From Runella aurantiaca (lineage in GTDB: Bacteria > Bacteroidota > Bacteroidia > Cytophagales > Spirosomataceae), in contig NZ_QPIW01000037.1 of NCBI RefSeq assembly GCF_003339505.1, positions 1-64,000 of the forward strand: a stretch of DNA of 64,000 bases, in the 5' to 3' direction. Of the stretch, positions 8,060 to 16,543 are shown one piece after another; the first letter of the stretch is position 1; the number at the start of each line of letters is the position of its first letter. A program made the position numbers and the translations under genes. Under the pieces are notes generated by a model, which was given only the letters and a program-made list of their open reading frames with translations, was not told the DNA's origin and did no database searches.

Positions 8060-8124
8060 TTTTGTAGAAATTAAAATTTATAAGCTGGTTTAGTTACTTC
8101 AAATCAGGATTTGTAATTATTCAT

Positions 8125-9639
8125 TTAAGCATCTGCCAAAATCATTTCAGCGGCTTTTTCGCCAATCATAAAGCAGACCGCTACGGTATTGCCACTCGTC
8201 ACGTTTGGCATTACGGAGGCATCGGCCACGCGCAAACCAGTTATTCCGTGAACACGCAAGCGGGAATCTACCACGGCTAAGTCGTCAGTACCGATTTTGC
8301 AAGTACCTGCGGGGTGCCAAAGCGTGGAGCTTTGGGTGCGAATGAATCCATCAGGATCTCCAGGGCCTGGCGCTAACTCACCCCCATTAATGGGCGCAAA
8401 TGCTTTGGTATTGCTCAAATTACGAACCAGTTGAATGGCTTTTCGCAATACCTCCATGTCGTCGGGATGCTCCAGATAATTGGGATTAATGAGCGGCTTG
8501 TCGTGCGGGTCGTCTGAACGAAGTTTGACGTCGCCTACACTTTTGGGCTGCACAAGAATCGGGAGAAAAATGCAGACATTGCCGCCGAAATCTGGTAAAA
8601 CAGGGGCTAAAGGCGCAGGAATACTGGGGGTAAAATTGAGCTGTAAATCTGGCCCAACTGAATTTTCGTTGGTTCTGACAAACAACGCATTACCCGTCAA
8701 TAAAGTGGTCATTGGACCGTCGTTGGTGCGGAAAATAACCGGCAGCTGCACGTGATCCTGTAAGTTTTTACCCACGCCCGGTAGCTCATGCTGTACTGGA
8801 ATGCCAACGCTTTGTAAATGTTCAGCCTCCCCAATGCCAGATAGCAAGAGGATTTTAGGAGAACTTAGCGCTCCCGCACTGACAATTACTTCTTTCTCCA
8901 CCAGGAGTTGCTCAATCTTGCCGTTTAGCTGGTATTCAACGCCGATTGCTTGCTTATCCTTGATTAATATACGCGTTACTTCAGCGCCTGTTATGAGCGA
9001 AAAGTTTGGACGGTCAAGAATTGGCTGCAAAAAAGCGGTGGCACTGTTGGCACGTTGGCCTTCAGGGGTGATGTGAAACTGAAGCAACGCAGCGCCATTT
9101 TCTTGGCGCTCCCCGTTGTAGTCCCAATGGGGGCCATCATAACCTAGCTCGACGGCTCCCTGCAAAAATTCCTCCGAGCGCATTACATCGTCTGGACAGT
9201 CACGCACGGAGATTTCGCCGCCGGTCCCTCTAAAATTGGGGTCACCACCTTGGTAATCTTCCAATTTTTTGAAATAAGGCAACACATCCTTGTAGCTCCA
9301 CCCTTCAGCTCCCAGCGCTTGCCATTGATCGAAGTTGGCGGGGTTGCCCCTTACATACATCATGGCATTGATGGAGGTACTACCCCCCACCACTTTTCCC
9401 TGATTGATGGTCAGTTCGCGGCCTGCCATCGCGGGCTGGGGAGTAGTTGGAAGCGACCAATCAAGTTGAGAACCCCACAATTTTACAAAGCCGCCCGGGT
9501 CAACAACATTGGCGGTTTGATCCCATTCTCCGGCTTCGAGCAGTACAACCTGCACGGAAGGATCGGCACTGAGTCGGTTTGCAATGACGCTTCCCGAAGC
9601 ACCTGCTCCGATTATAACATAGTGGCAGTGAGATTTCAT
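8125..9639 (-). CDS. GMC family FAD-dependent oxidoreductase (choline dehydrogenase-like)
   Basis: A 504-residue glucose-methanol-choline oxidoreductase of near-standard length. The N-terminal FAD-binding motif reads VIIGAGASGSVIANRLS, followed by GMC signature 1 (GKVVGGSTSINAMMYVRG) and signature 2 (SAGALSSPKILLLSGIG). Near residue 440, LWHPAGTCKIG provides the catalytic His, and ASVMPNVTSGNTVAV follows with Asn at the second active-site position, as in choline and alcohol dehydrogenases. There is no signal peptide, so it is cytoplasmic. It oxidises an alcohol to an aldehyde or ketone with FAD. It sits between the ThDP enzyme (38 bp upstream) and the SnoaL genes, which places it in the same pathway. 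The physiological alcohol is unknown. Confidence 0.92.
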   Translation of the reverse strand: MKSHCHYVIIGAGASGSVIANRLSADPSVQVVLLEAGEWDQTANVVDPGGFVKLWGSQLDWSLPTTPQPAMAGRELTINQGKVVGGSTSINAMMYVRGNPANFDQWQALGAEGWSYKDVLPYFKKLEDYQGGDPNFRGTGGEISVRDCPDDVMRSEEFLQGAVELGYDGPHWDYNGERQENGAALLQFHITPEGQRANSATAFLQPILDRPNFSLITGAEVTRILIKDKQAIGVEYQLNGKIEQLLVEKEVIVSAGALSSPKILLLSGIGEAEHLQSVGIPVQHELPGVGKNLQDHVQLPVIFRTNDGPMTTLLTGNALFVRTNENSVGPDLQLNFTPSIPAPLAPVLPDFGGNVCIFLPILVQPKSVGDVKLRSDDPHDKPLINPNYLEHPDDMEVLRKAIQLVRNLSNTKAFAPINGGELAPGPGDPDGFIRTQSSTLWHPAGTCKIGTDDLAVVDSRLRVHGITGLRVADASVMPNVTSGNTVAVCFMIGEKAAEMILADA

Positions 9640-9677
9640 TAAAGGTTTAGGAAAGTTTTAAATAACGTCAACTGAAA

Positions 9678-11384
9678 TTAATGAGAACAATTGATTTTAA
9701 TCAAGTCTGGTTTATAATCACCCTCAAGCACCAAGTCAATCAGGAAAGGCTCGTCATCGGCCAGCATTTTTTCAATGGCTGGCAAGATTTCGGATTCTTT
9801 TTCTACCCGCACCGCTTTGACTCCCATGGATTGGGCCAAAAGGTCGAACCGAATGGCAGGGTAAGATAAATCAAAGGGCAGCGGATAGTCGTGCTTATCA
9901 ATGTTGCGTTCTTTCCAATAAACGTCAATGTTGAGTTGAAGCAACTTGTACGAACCGTTGTTGCAGACAATAAATTTAGCCCCTGACTTGTGTCTTATGG
10001 CCGACCAAAGCGCCTGAATCGTGTACATACTGCCACCGTCTCCCGAAAATCCAATCACGACTTTCTCAGGATTTGCCAGTTTTACCCCAATTGCACCCGG
10101 AAATCCAACCCCAAGAGAACCGCCCCGGGTAACAAAGTAATGTCCCGCTTGGCGCGGCGGAATGTACCGCGTAATGGCTGGTGAATTGGTCAAGGCTTCG
10201 TCGAAAATAATGGCATCTGAAGGCAATTTTCGAGACAGTACTTCAGCAAACTGCGCCATCCGTAAGGTTTCTCTGGCGGGTTCGTCTTGGTCTTTGGCTA
10301 GTTCGGCAGAATGTTTTTTGGCTTTTTCGTCCCCAATCTGGTGAACCCGAGCCGCTGCCGCTGCTTTAAATTCGGGCGTCATTGCTGATTTCAGCGCATC
10401 GGCCAGTGCTTTCAGCGAAAGTTTGGGGTCACTAACTACACCTACGTCAACCCGGTGATTCTTGGCGATTTCGTAACTGTTGAGGTCAAAATGCACCACC
10501 TTGGCCCCCGGGGCATAGATACCACCCGTTTCGGGAAATACCTCCGGTAGCATATAAGTGCCAACGATCAGGTTTATATCACCTTTGGTCGTAATCGGTA
10601 AACTATAAGAACCAAACATGTGTCCCGTGGTACCTTGGTAGAGCGGATGGGTTGTATCAAAAATGACATCTCCAAAATCCACTCCGTACACTTCGGCCCC
10701 GATGAGTTCCGCCACCTGAGTTAATTCTGGAATGGCATTAGAGTAGGCCACTCCGTCCCCGATGAAAATCATGGGTTTTTCGGAAGCCAAAAGCATAGTT
10801 GCCGTTTGGGTAATCAGCTCAGGGTCAGGTAGTACCCGCGTAGATGGAATACAAGTCGGAAATACTTCCTCTTCATTTACTTCGTCGAGGACGTTCATGG
10901 GTAAACAAACGTACACGGGCCCCATCGGCGGGGTAGAGGCAATTTTTACGGCTTTTCTGAGGGTTCGCAACAATGATTTTGAATCCATCACCATCGTCGA
11001 AAACTTCGTGACGGGCGCCATCATTGCTACCAAATCATTGGCCATTTGCGCATCCATGTTCATGTATTGCGTACCAGCATCCGACCCAATTACCACCAGT
11101 GGTGCGTGGCCTCTTTTGGCTTGGTAAACTGCACCCACCGCATTCCCAATTCCGGGAGAGCTGTGCAGCTGTACCAACGTAGGGCGTTGGGTATGCCGAG
11201 CATACCCATCCGCCATCATTACGGCAATACTTTCTTGCAATGTAAGGATATACTTCATGTCGGGGTATTCGGCAACGGCGTCCAGGAAACCCTGTTCAAC
11301 CGTTCCCGGATTACCAAACATAAAGTCCATCCCGTCGGCCAAAAACTGCTCGACGATTTTTTGATTACCTGTTTTACCAGCCAT
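9678..11384 (-). CDS. Thiamine diphosphate-dependent enzyme (benzoylformate decarboxylase/acetolactate synthase-like)
   Basis: A 568-residue three-domain ThDP enzyme. The PYR domain has FGNPGT (residues 23-28), the cofactor-activating Glu at E51 (TLQESIAV) and LHSSPGIGN with H74; relative to benzoylformate decarboxylase these match its catalytic Ser, Glu and His positions, with Thr for Ser. The PP domain has FSGDGGSMYTIQALW ending in CNNGSYK, the GDG-to-NN ThDP/Mg motif, around residues 444-475. Such enzymes decarboxylate 2-oxo acids or ligate aldehydes. The stop overlaps nothing downstream, but the gene start overlaps the upstream DJ-1/PfpI gene by 11 bp, implying translational coupling. A C-C lyase or carboligase role with the GMC enzyme is plausible. 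Confidence 0.9.
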   Translation of the reverse strand: MAGKTGNQKIVEQFLADGMDFMFGNPGTVEQGFLDAVAEYPDMKYILTLQESIAVMMADGYARHTQRPTLVQLHSSPGIGNAVGAVYQAKRGHAPLVVIGSDAGTQYMNMDAQMANDLVAMMAPVTKFSTMVMDSKSLLRTLRKAVKIASTPPMGPVYVCLPMNVLDEVNEEEVFPTCIPSTRVLPDPELITQTATMLLASEKPMIFIGDGVAYSNAIPELTQVAELIGAEVYGVDFGDVIFDTTHPLYQGTTGHMFGSYSLPITTKGDINLIVGTYMLPEVFPETGGIYAPGAKVVHFDLNSYEIAKNHRVDVGVVSDPKLSLKALADALKSAMTPEFKAAAAARVHQIGDEKAKKHSAELAKDQDEPARETLRMAQFAEVLSRKLPSDAIIFDEALTNSPAITRYIPPRQAGHYFVTRGGSLGVGFPGAIGVKLANPEKVVIGFSGDGGSMYTIQALWSAIRHKSGAKFIVCNNGSYKLLQLNIDVYWKERNIDKHDYPLPFDLSYPAIRFDLLAQSMGVKAVRVEKESEILPAIEKMLADDEPFLIDLVLEGDYKPDLIKINCSH

Positions 11385-12201
11385 ACCGTTTTACTCCTTT
11401 ATCAAGCACATTTACAAATTGGTCGCCAAACTCGAATGAACATTGAAGAGAGCGGGCAGTAATGAATGGATAATCGACGATAACGGAAGTTTCTTTGCCA
11501 AAATTTCCGTGGAATTGACCTTCGGGGCCAACGGCATCGGCCAAAATGTATTCAAGGCAATACGGTGGAGGCCCCATGTTGAGGTCAGTGTTGAGGAATC
11601 CCGTACCGTCGTGATAATCGTACTCGATGCAGTGACCCGTTACGTGTTTGCCTTTGATGATGGAAATACGCTCGTTGAAATCACGGGCAAAAACCAACGG
11701 AGCAACTCCGTAGCAAATCGCACCGATAGGCTGATTCTTTTTGTAAAAACCTAAAATGAGGTCATGAACGCGCTGGTTGTTTACCATGTCGATGATTGGA
11801 CCGCTTCCGCCGACCAATAAAAGACCTGCATACTCTTCCGTCAGTTTTTCTTGGGCTACTTTTAAGTCAGCAAAATACTGCTCAAAGGCCCGTAAGAAGT
11901 TTGGTGTTGAGAAATAAGGTCTTTCAGGAACTTCCTCCGAAAGGTTGCGACGTTGCTCCAGGCGATTTGTAGCTTCAAAAGCTTTCACTTTTTCGGCGGC
12001 TTCGGGCGTAGTAACGCAGGTGCCCAGCGGGGGATCTACGTAAGTAGTATCATAACTTGGGGGCAAGGCCTGGGCCTTTTTACCCTTCGGGGTCATGAAC
12101 TCGACGGTATAACCGGCGGCTTCCAATTTTTCGAGGGGCCCGACTAACTCAACGCCCCAGTACCCGTACTCAGACAGGATAGCCAAAATTTTCTTAGACA
12201 T
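11374..12201 (-). CDS. DJ-1/PfpI family protein (long form)
   Basis: A 275-residue DJ-1/PfpI protein, longer than the one at 2162-2734. It has LAILSEYGYWGVELVGPL at the N-terminus with E18 in the expected acidic position, LLLVGGSGPIIDM, and the elbow IGAICYGVAPL with Cys163. The partner residue after Cys is Tyr rather than His, and the inserted segments (residues 45-110 and 190-235) resemble Hsp31/glyoxalase III-like long forms. It is probably the first gene of the operon: 71 bp separate it from the GT3 gene, and its 3' end overlaps the ThDP enzyme gene. It may act on a reactive aldehyde made by that enzyme, which is inference. Confidence 0.82.
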   Translation of the reverse strand: MSKKILAILSEYGYWGVELVGPLEKLEAAGYTVEFMTPKGKKAQALPPSYDTTYVDPPLGTCVTTPEAAEKVKAFEATNRLEQRRNLSEEVPERPYFSTPNFLRAFEQYFADLKVAQEKLTEEYAGLLLVGGSGPIIDMVNNQRVHDLILGFYKKNQPIGAICYGVAPLVFARDFNERISIIKGKHVTGHCIEYDYHDGTGFLNTDLNMGPPPYCLEYILADAVGPEGQFHGNFGKETSVIVDYPFITARSLQCSFEFGDQFVNVLDKGVKRYGW

Positions 12202-12272
12202 AAAAGAGAAAAAATCTATGATGAACGATAAATTGATTATTATAATTTACTCTTTAATAATACTGTTTGACC

Positions 12273-14129
12273 TCAATACACATCGCTTGCCTCGACGGCT
12301 GAGGCGGTGGGATGAGGGATATTTTTTTTTCTTTTCAGGGCTATTTCGTGCGCGGTGTCGTAATGGGTGCGCATGTTGTTCCAGCTGAATTTTTCAAGTA
12401 CATTTTCCATTCGGTTGCGCTCTGATTCATTGCTTCGGCGGGTTTTTTTGACAAACCGAAACATGATATCTGTCAACTGCTCAACGGATTCAGTATACGT
12501 TTGAGATTTTCGATTGACGACATAGATACCCCGGTCGTCGTGATTTTTCATGTTTTGGGTAACGTAATGTCCAAAACCCGATAAATTACTGGTCACCGTC
12601 GGCACCCCCGCTACTACACATTCTTGGGGAGTATAGCCCCAGGGCTCATAAAAACTCGGAAAAATTCCTAAGTGGCATCCACACACAAATTGGCCGTATT
12701 CAAGTCCAAATAGCGGATTGGAAGAAGTGATAAATTCGGGGTGATAAACGACCTTGACCTTATCTTTCTGATTATTAAGGAGATTGGTCTGTCGACAATA
12801 ATCCGTGATTTCATCCTCCTGCGCTAAATCATGGGTGAGAAAAGCGGGTTGATTTTCAGAGCGCCAGCTCAGAATCGTTCTTACTCTCCGGTGTTGGAGA
12901 TATTCACTCACAAAAGAATTGAGATTAGGCAATTGAATCTGGTCGCCCGTCACAAAACTCTTGAAGAGCTTACTGCCAACTTCCCTTTGAATAGACTTAC
13001 AGGTTTCTTCCAATTCATTGAGGACGGAGTGTGAATTGATGACCGAAGCATTGACCGACCTAACTTTTTGATTGGTAATGATAAACATCACTACTGTAGT
13101 GTCCATACGCGCCTGCTTCATTTTAGTGTTAAGCAGAGAAAGTGCTTCGAGGGTAATATCAAATCCTTTGTTTTTATATTCAAATCGACCCGACGTGAAA
13201 AAATAAATGGTCTTGTTCAGGTCAAATGAATAACTCGGAAAAAAATGGCCCATTATAAACTTATGAATGTGCTTTCGGTATTGCAAATGCAGATTTTCTA
13301 ATTTGAAGAGGGGGAACTTTTCCAGTTTGATGCCATTTGGCGTAATCAAATCGGGGACCCTTCCTAGAAAATGAATGCATTCTTGGGAGGTAATTTCACT
13401 GATGGTGGTGAAAGTACCAGCACTTTGGGCAGCCATACGTTCTATAATCACCTGCGCCTCAATCCCGTAGCGGCGAGACTCTTGTCGCCAGTCAAATTTT
13501 TCAAGTTTTGTATAAAAATCTGGTTCATTTTGGGCTAAATACCGCCCTAAAATGGTTGCATGGGTGGTAAATACCGTGGCGATGTTTACTTTTTTTGCGA
13601 ACAATTTTGGCAAACCACTACCTGTCATCCACTCGTGGAAATGGACTACTACTTCATTGGAAATGGGATTGACCGACATGAATTCGACGATAAAAAGCTG
13701 AATCAATTCGCCAAATGCAAGTACTTGATTTACAAGTGGGTCTGTCCCAAAGTCCTGTACTCTGTATTGTTCCTGAAACTCAGTTTTGAGGTGACTGAGT
13801 TTGGACCAAATACAGTTTAAATCAAATAAAATTACCCTTGGTTTACCTGTAACCAGCAACCAATAGCCACAATGTATGGTTAATCCCATACCTCGTAACT
13901 TTTCTACTGTTTTGCCAACAGGGGAATCATTCGGATAATCAATCGGTTCAAATTCTACCGCCTTTTGGGCAAAATAGGGGCCCATCATTATGTAGCCATC
14001 TCCCCATTTATCCATCATTGATGGAATTTTTGAACGAATTACAGTATGAATTCCCCCAATTTGGTTACATATTTCCCAAGAAACTTCAAACAGTAGTTTC
14101 TTTTTCGAATTTGTAATTAATGAGGTCAA
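12273..14129 (-). CDS. Glycogen synthase, eukaryotic-type (GT3 family)
   Basis: A 618-residue GT3 glycosyltransferase. The N-terminus LLFEVSWEICNQIGGIHTVIRSK matches the SWEVCNKVGGIYTV signature of fungal/animal glycogen synthases, followed by a conserved VVHFHEWMTGSGLP and, near residues 480-520, GIFPSFYEPWGYTPQECVVAGVPTVTSN, which has the E-x7-E catalytic motif of GT-B retaining enzymes. It transfers glucose from a nucleotide sugar to glycogen in the cytoplasm. Bacteroidota commonly carry this GT3 type instead of bacterial GlgA. The gene is followed after 71 bp by the DJ-1/ThDP operon; whether they share a transcript is unclear. The upstream region carries the repeat array at 14415-14689. 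Confidence 0.9.
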   Translation of the reverse strand: MTSLITNSKKKLLFEVSWEICNQIGGIHTVIRSKIPSMMDKWGDGYIMMGPYFAQKAVEFEPIDYPNDSPVGKTVEKLRGMGLTIHCGYWLLVTGKPRVILFDLNCIWSKLSHLKTEFQEQYRVQDFGTDPLVNQVLAFGELIQLFIVEFMSVNPISNEVVVHFHEWMTGSGLPKLFAKKVNIATVFTTHATILGRYLAQNEPDFYTKLEKFDWRQESRRYGIEAQVIIERMAAQSAGTFTTISEITSQECIHFLGRVPDLITPNGIKLEKFPLFKLENLHLQYRKHIHKFIMGHFFPSYSFDLNKTIYFFTSGRFEYKNKGFDITLEALSLLNTKMKQARMDTTVVMFIITNQKVRSVNASVINSHSVLNELEETCKSIQREVGSKLFKSFVTGDQIQLPNLNSFVSEYLQHRRVRTILSWRSENQPAFLTHDLAQEDEITDYCRQTNLLNNQKDKVKVVYHPEFITSSNPLFGLEYGQFVCGCHLGIFPSFYEPWGYTPQECVVAGVPTVTSNLSGFGHYVTQNMKNHDDRGIYVVNRKSQTYTESVEQLTDIMFRFVKKTRRSNESERNRMENVLEKFSWNNMRTHYDTAHEIALKRKKNIPHPTASAVEASDVY

Positions 14130-14857
14130 AAGTGTTACCGGGTTTAGGGGTTACAGTCAAAAAAATGCACATCTTCACAAATGCACATTGAAAGAGTACA
14201 TTTGTAATCAGAGGCAATACAAATCAGGTCATAACCTACAAAAATAGATTGATGAATTTGCTTGCCACAAGAGTGTTATTGGACCAAGCACAATTGATTT
14301 AGAGTTTTTCAGCGGTGCTTGCCGAAGGGTTAAAACGTTTGAGAATACTTTGTTTTGAGTCTTTATGCTAACATTGATATATCAAAAATCATGGATACCC
14401 TAAAGAATACCAAATATTTTCAGTGAAGAACGTTTATTTTCCATTGAATTGCATGTTATTCACAGGGAAGATGGTGAACTTCATCAGGGATACGGTTTTT
14501 AATCACTAAAATTTACAGGGAAGGCCAAAACTTTATAAGCCTTTAATATATAGGTGTCTTTTTAGGATAAAATTGACTTTATATGCCTTTTTTAGGACCA
14601 AATGTATTTTTTGAGAAAGGTAAAAAACCTTGTATATTTTCAGTGAAAGTGGGTTTATTTTCAGTGAATGGCTATTTTTATCCAGTAAACAGTTGTTTTT
14701 AGATACTGACTTGTCAAGTCTTTTAAAATTCATTTGTATTCTACATTTTGGGCTTGATAATGTAATGAGTGGTAAAAGAAAAATACTATTTAACGGTTCA
14801 AAAATAGCTCTAGTAGTCAAAAAATGCTTTTTGAGTTAATATAAGCAGAAAAATTAC
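14130..14857. other. 728-bp non-coding gap upstream of the GT3 gene
   Basis: AT-rich sequence between the GT3 start and the 3' end of the LytTR regulator gene. It holds a direct repeat AAATGCACAT at 14163-14172 and 14179-14188, near the GT3 start, and the degenerate TATTTTCAGTGAA array described separately. Two short open frames here overlap the repeats on opposite strands and show no protein-like pattern. Confidence 0.6.
14415..14689. repeat. Degenerate direct-repeat array, ~21-bp phased (candidate regulator sites)
   Basis: Exact copies of TATTTTCAGTGAA occur at 14415-14427, 14635-14647 and 14656-14668. Weaker copies are TATTTTCCATTGAA (14435-14448), TATTCACAGGGAAG (14457-14470), TTTACAGGGAAG (14512-14523) and the TATTTTTATCCAGTAAA stretch at 14673-14689. 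Neighbours lie 20, 22 and 21 bp apart, two helical turns. LytTR regulators bind paired direct repeats with about that spacing, and a LytTR gene lies 170 bp away; the link is inference. Confidence 0.5.
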
Positions 14858-15598
14858 CTATATTTTTCTAAGTCGGCTCATCAACTCTTCTTTTGAAGAT
14901 TTACTCAAGGGAATCTGTTTTGTGCCAATATGAAGATGTAGTTCCCGTATTTGCTCTACGTGTTTAAGATTGACAATGAAAGACCGATGTACTCGTATAA
15001 ATTCGGGTCTGTTTTCGAGGGCTTCACTTAATTTGCCCAGGTTTTGTGTAAGCAGAATATCATTTTCTTTTGATATAATTTTACAATAATAATCTTCGGC
15101 TTCAACCCACAATATATCATCAAAGAAAACGCGCTCCATTCGGTCTTTTGTCTTGATGAACAGGCGGTCGCTGAGGCACGGAGTGCATTCGGGGGTTTTG
15201 ACGGATTTGAAATCTTTTGGTTCTTTTTCTGAATTTTCAATGGCTAATTCAATCGTATATTTTAAATCACGAATGCGGAAAGGCTTAGACATAAAGGCTA
15301 CTGGTGCCGTATTTTTCGCTTTAGCAAAGGTCTCAGCGTCAGAGTTACTTGATAAAAATATGATGGGTAGCTTCTGTTTTGTGAGTATTCGTTTGGCAGT
15401 TTCGATTCCATCCCATTTTCCTGCCAGTTGAATATCCAAAATAACCAAGTCTGGGTAACCGTTATTTAAAGAGCTTACCGCATTTTCACCCTGAGAAAAT
15501 GGACCAGTTACAATGTAACCCATTTCCTGTAGTTGGTCTTTAAGATCAGCCCCTGCAATGGGCTCTCCTTCTGCAAGAAGTATATGTGTTTTTTTCAT
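14858..15598 (-). CDS. LytTR family response regulator (orphan)
   Basis: A 246-residue receiver plus LytTR protein. The receiver (residues 1-120) has the phospho-acceptor D55 (LVILDIQL) and K105 (FMSKPF), but the usual acidic pair is reduced: residues 10-12 read E-G-E, where the paralogue at 46627 has E-D-D. The LytTR DNA-binding domain (about 150-246) contains DILWVEAEDYYCKI and RVHRSFIVNLKHVEQI. No kinase gene adjoins it; its close paralogue pairs with a TPR histidine kinase, so cross-talk is possible. Upstream lies a 945-bp gap. Likely targets are nearby promoters with the 21-bp repeats, as an inference. Confidence 0.9.
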   Translation of the reverse strand: MKKTHILLAEGEPIAGADLKDQLQEMGYIVTGPFSQGENAVSSLNNGYPDLVILDIQLAGKWDGIETAKRILTKQKLPIIFLSSNSDAETFAKAKNTAPVAFMSKPFRIRDLKYTIELAIENSEKEPKDFKSVKTPECTPCLSDRLFIKTKDRMERVFFDDILWVEAEDYYCKIISKENDILLTQNLGKLSEALENRPEFIRVHRSFIVNLKHVEQIRELHLHIGTKQIPLSKSSKEELMSRLRKI

Positions 15599-16543
15599 GT
15601 GCGAGGTTTTTCATACCAATTTCGTCTCTTCGGCCAATATTTAGGTTAAACTGCTTTGTATTGCAATAACCTGAATTGCCAAAAATTGTGTTTTTACAAC
15701 AAAATAGTATCAATGTATAGCATAAATAAACCCCTACAAAAATAAATGAAAAATATTCCTATTTGCAAGTGTCATTTGTATTAATCTAAAAATTATTAGA
15801 TACTTTTTTTTAAAGTAAGGTGGGTTGTTTTACTAAGTGTCTGGTTATCAGGGTGAAATTCTGGGAAAAGTTATATTTCTAGTGTAAAATACATCAAGCT
15901 AGGAAAGTGGAATTGTTCTATTTGGTATATATTATGTATTTGTTTAGTGGGTACAATTTTCCAAATAATGCTTTAGCCAAGGATTTACATTTAAATAGTT
16001 AAGAATTTATCTAACGGTACTTAGAATATAACTATAATGTATATACGTCAAATTTTGCTACCTATACTATTATAATGACTGATATTTATGTTTGGATATT
16101 ATTATCAATTTGTGGTACGATGTAATCGTTAAGTTATTTTTGATTTTAAGTTTGAACCAAAAAATATCGGGAGTGTTCAATCGTTTTGCCTCTTTGGTCA
16201 CTATGGCAAACTTGGATTTATACCAATTTCATTTTTGGGCTTCTAAGTTTATGTAATTGGGTGAAGATGTTATTTTGTTTTTTTAGAATCAACGACTACG
16301 TTGTTATATCTAGGTTAGGTAAAAGTTTATTAAATAATATGTGATTTTATAACGGATTAATTCTGTTATAATTTTAAATATTTTACTTTTCTGTAAAATG
16401 AGCACATGATAGTGTAAGTTAAAAACTGGTATATTTAAGAAAATGAAGAATTGAAGCGAAATCTAAAGTAACGTATTCTCAATTATATTTTACCAACGTA
16501 GTGGGCGAATGTTTTTTGGCCCGCTATGTTGGTAAAATATCAA
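15599..16543. other. 945-bp non-coding gap, mostly nothing recognised
   Basis: Very AT-rich sequence with scattered short repeats and no convincing open frame on either strand. ATACCAATTTC occurs at about 15613 and again at about 16221. The selD terminator occupies the 16485-16540 end. I see no tRNA, CRISPR or clear promoter. Confidence 0.5.
16485..16540 (-). terminator. Terminator after selD
   Basis: Arms 16485-16506 and 16519-16540 (ATATTTTACCAAC.. and complement) form a 22-bp stem with two mismatches (both wobble-compatible in RNA) and a 12-base loop, 4 bp beyond the selD stop. The AT-rich outer end gives a U-rich tail on the minus strand. Confidence 0.8.

Noticed and set aside
5059-9642. 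Long plus-strand open frames opposite the SnoaL, GMC and ThDP genes
   Set aside because: Each overlaps a minus-strand gene with a clear family signature and none has a domain of its own.
14533-14839. Short open frames on both strands (95 and 69 codons) in the repeat region
   Set aside because: They overlap each other and the TTTTCAGTGAA repeats, are Lys/Leu/Ser-rich from AT bias, and have no recognisable pattern.
15599-16543. Hidden small gene or tRNA in the 945-bp gap
   Set aside because: No tRNA cloverleaf or open frame with protein-like composition could be seen by eye.
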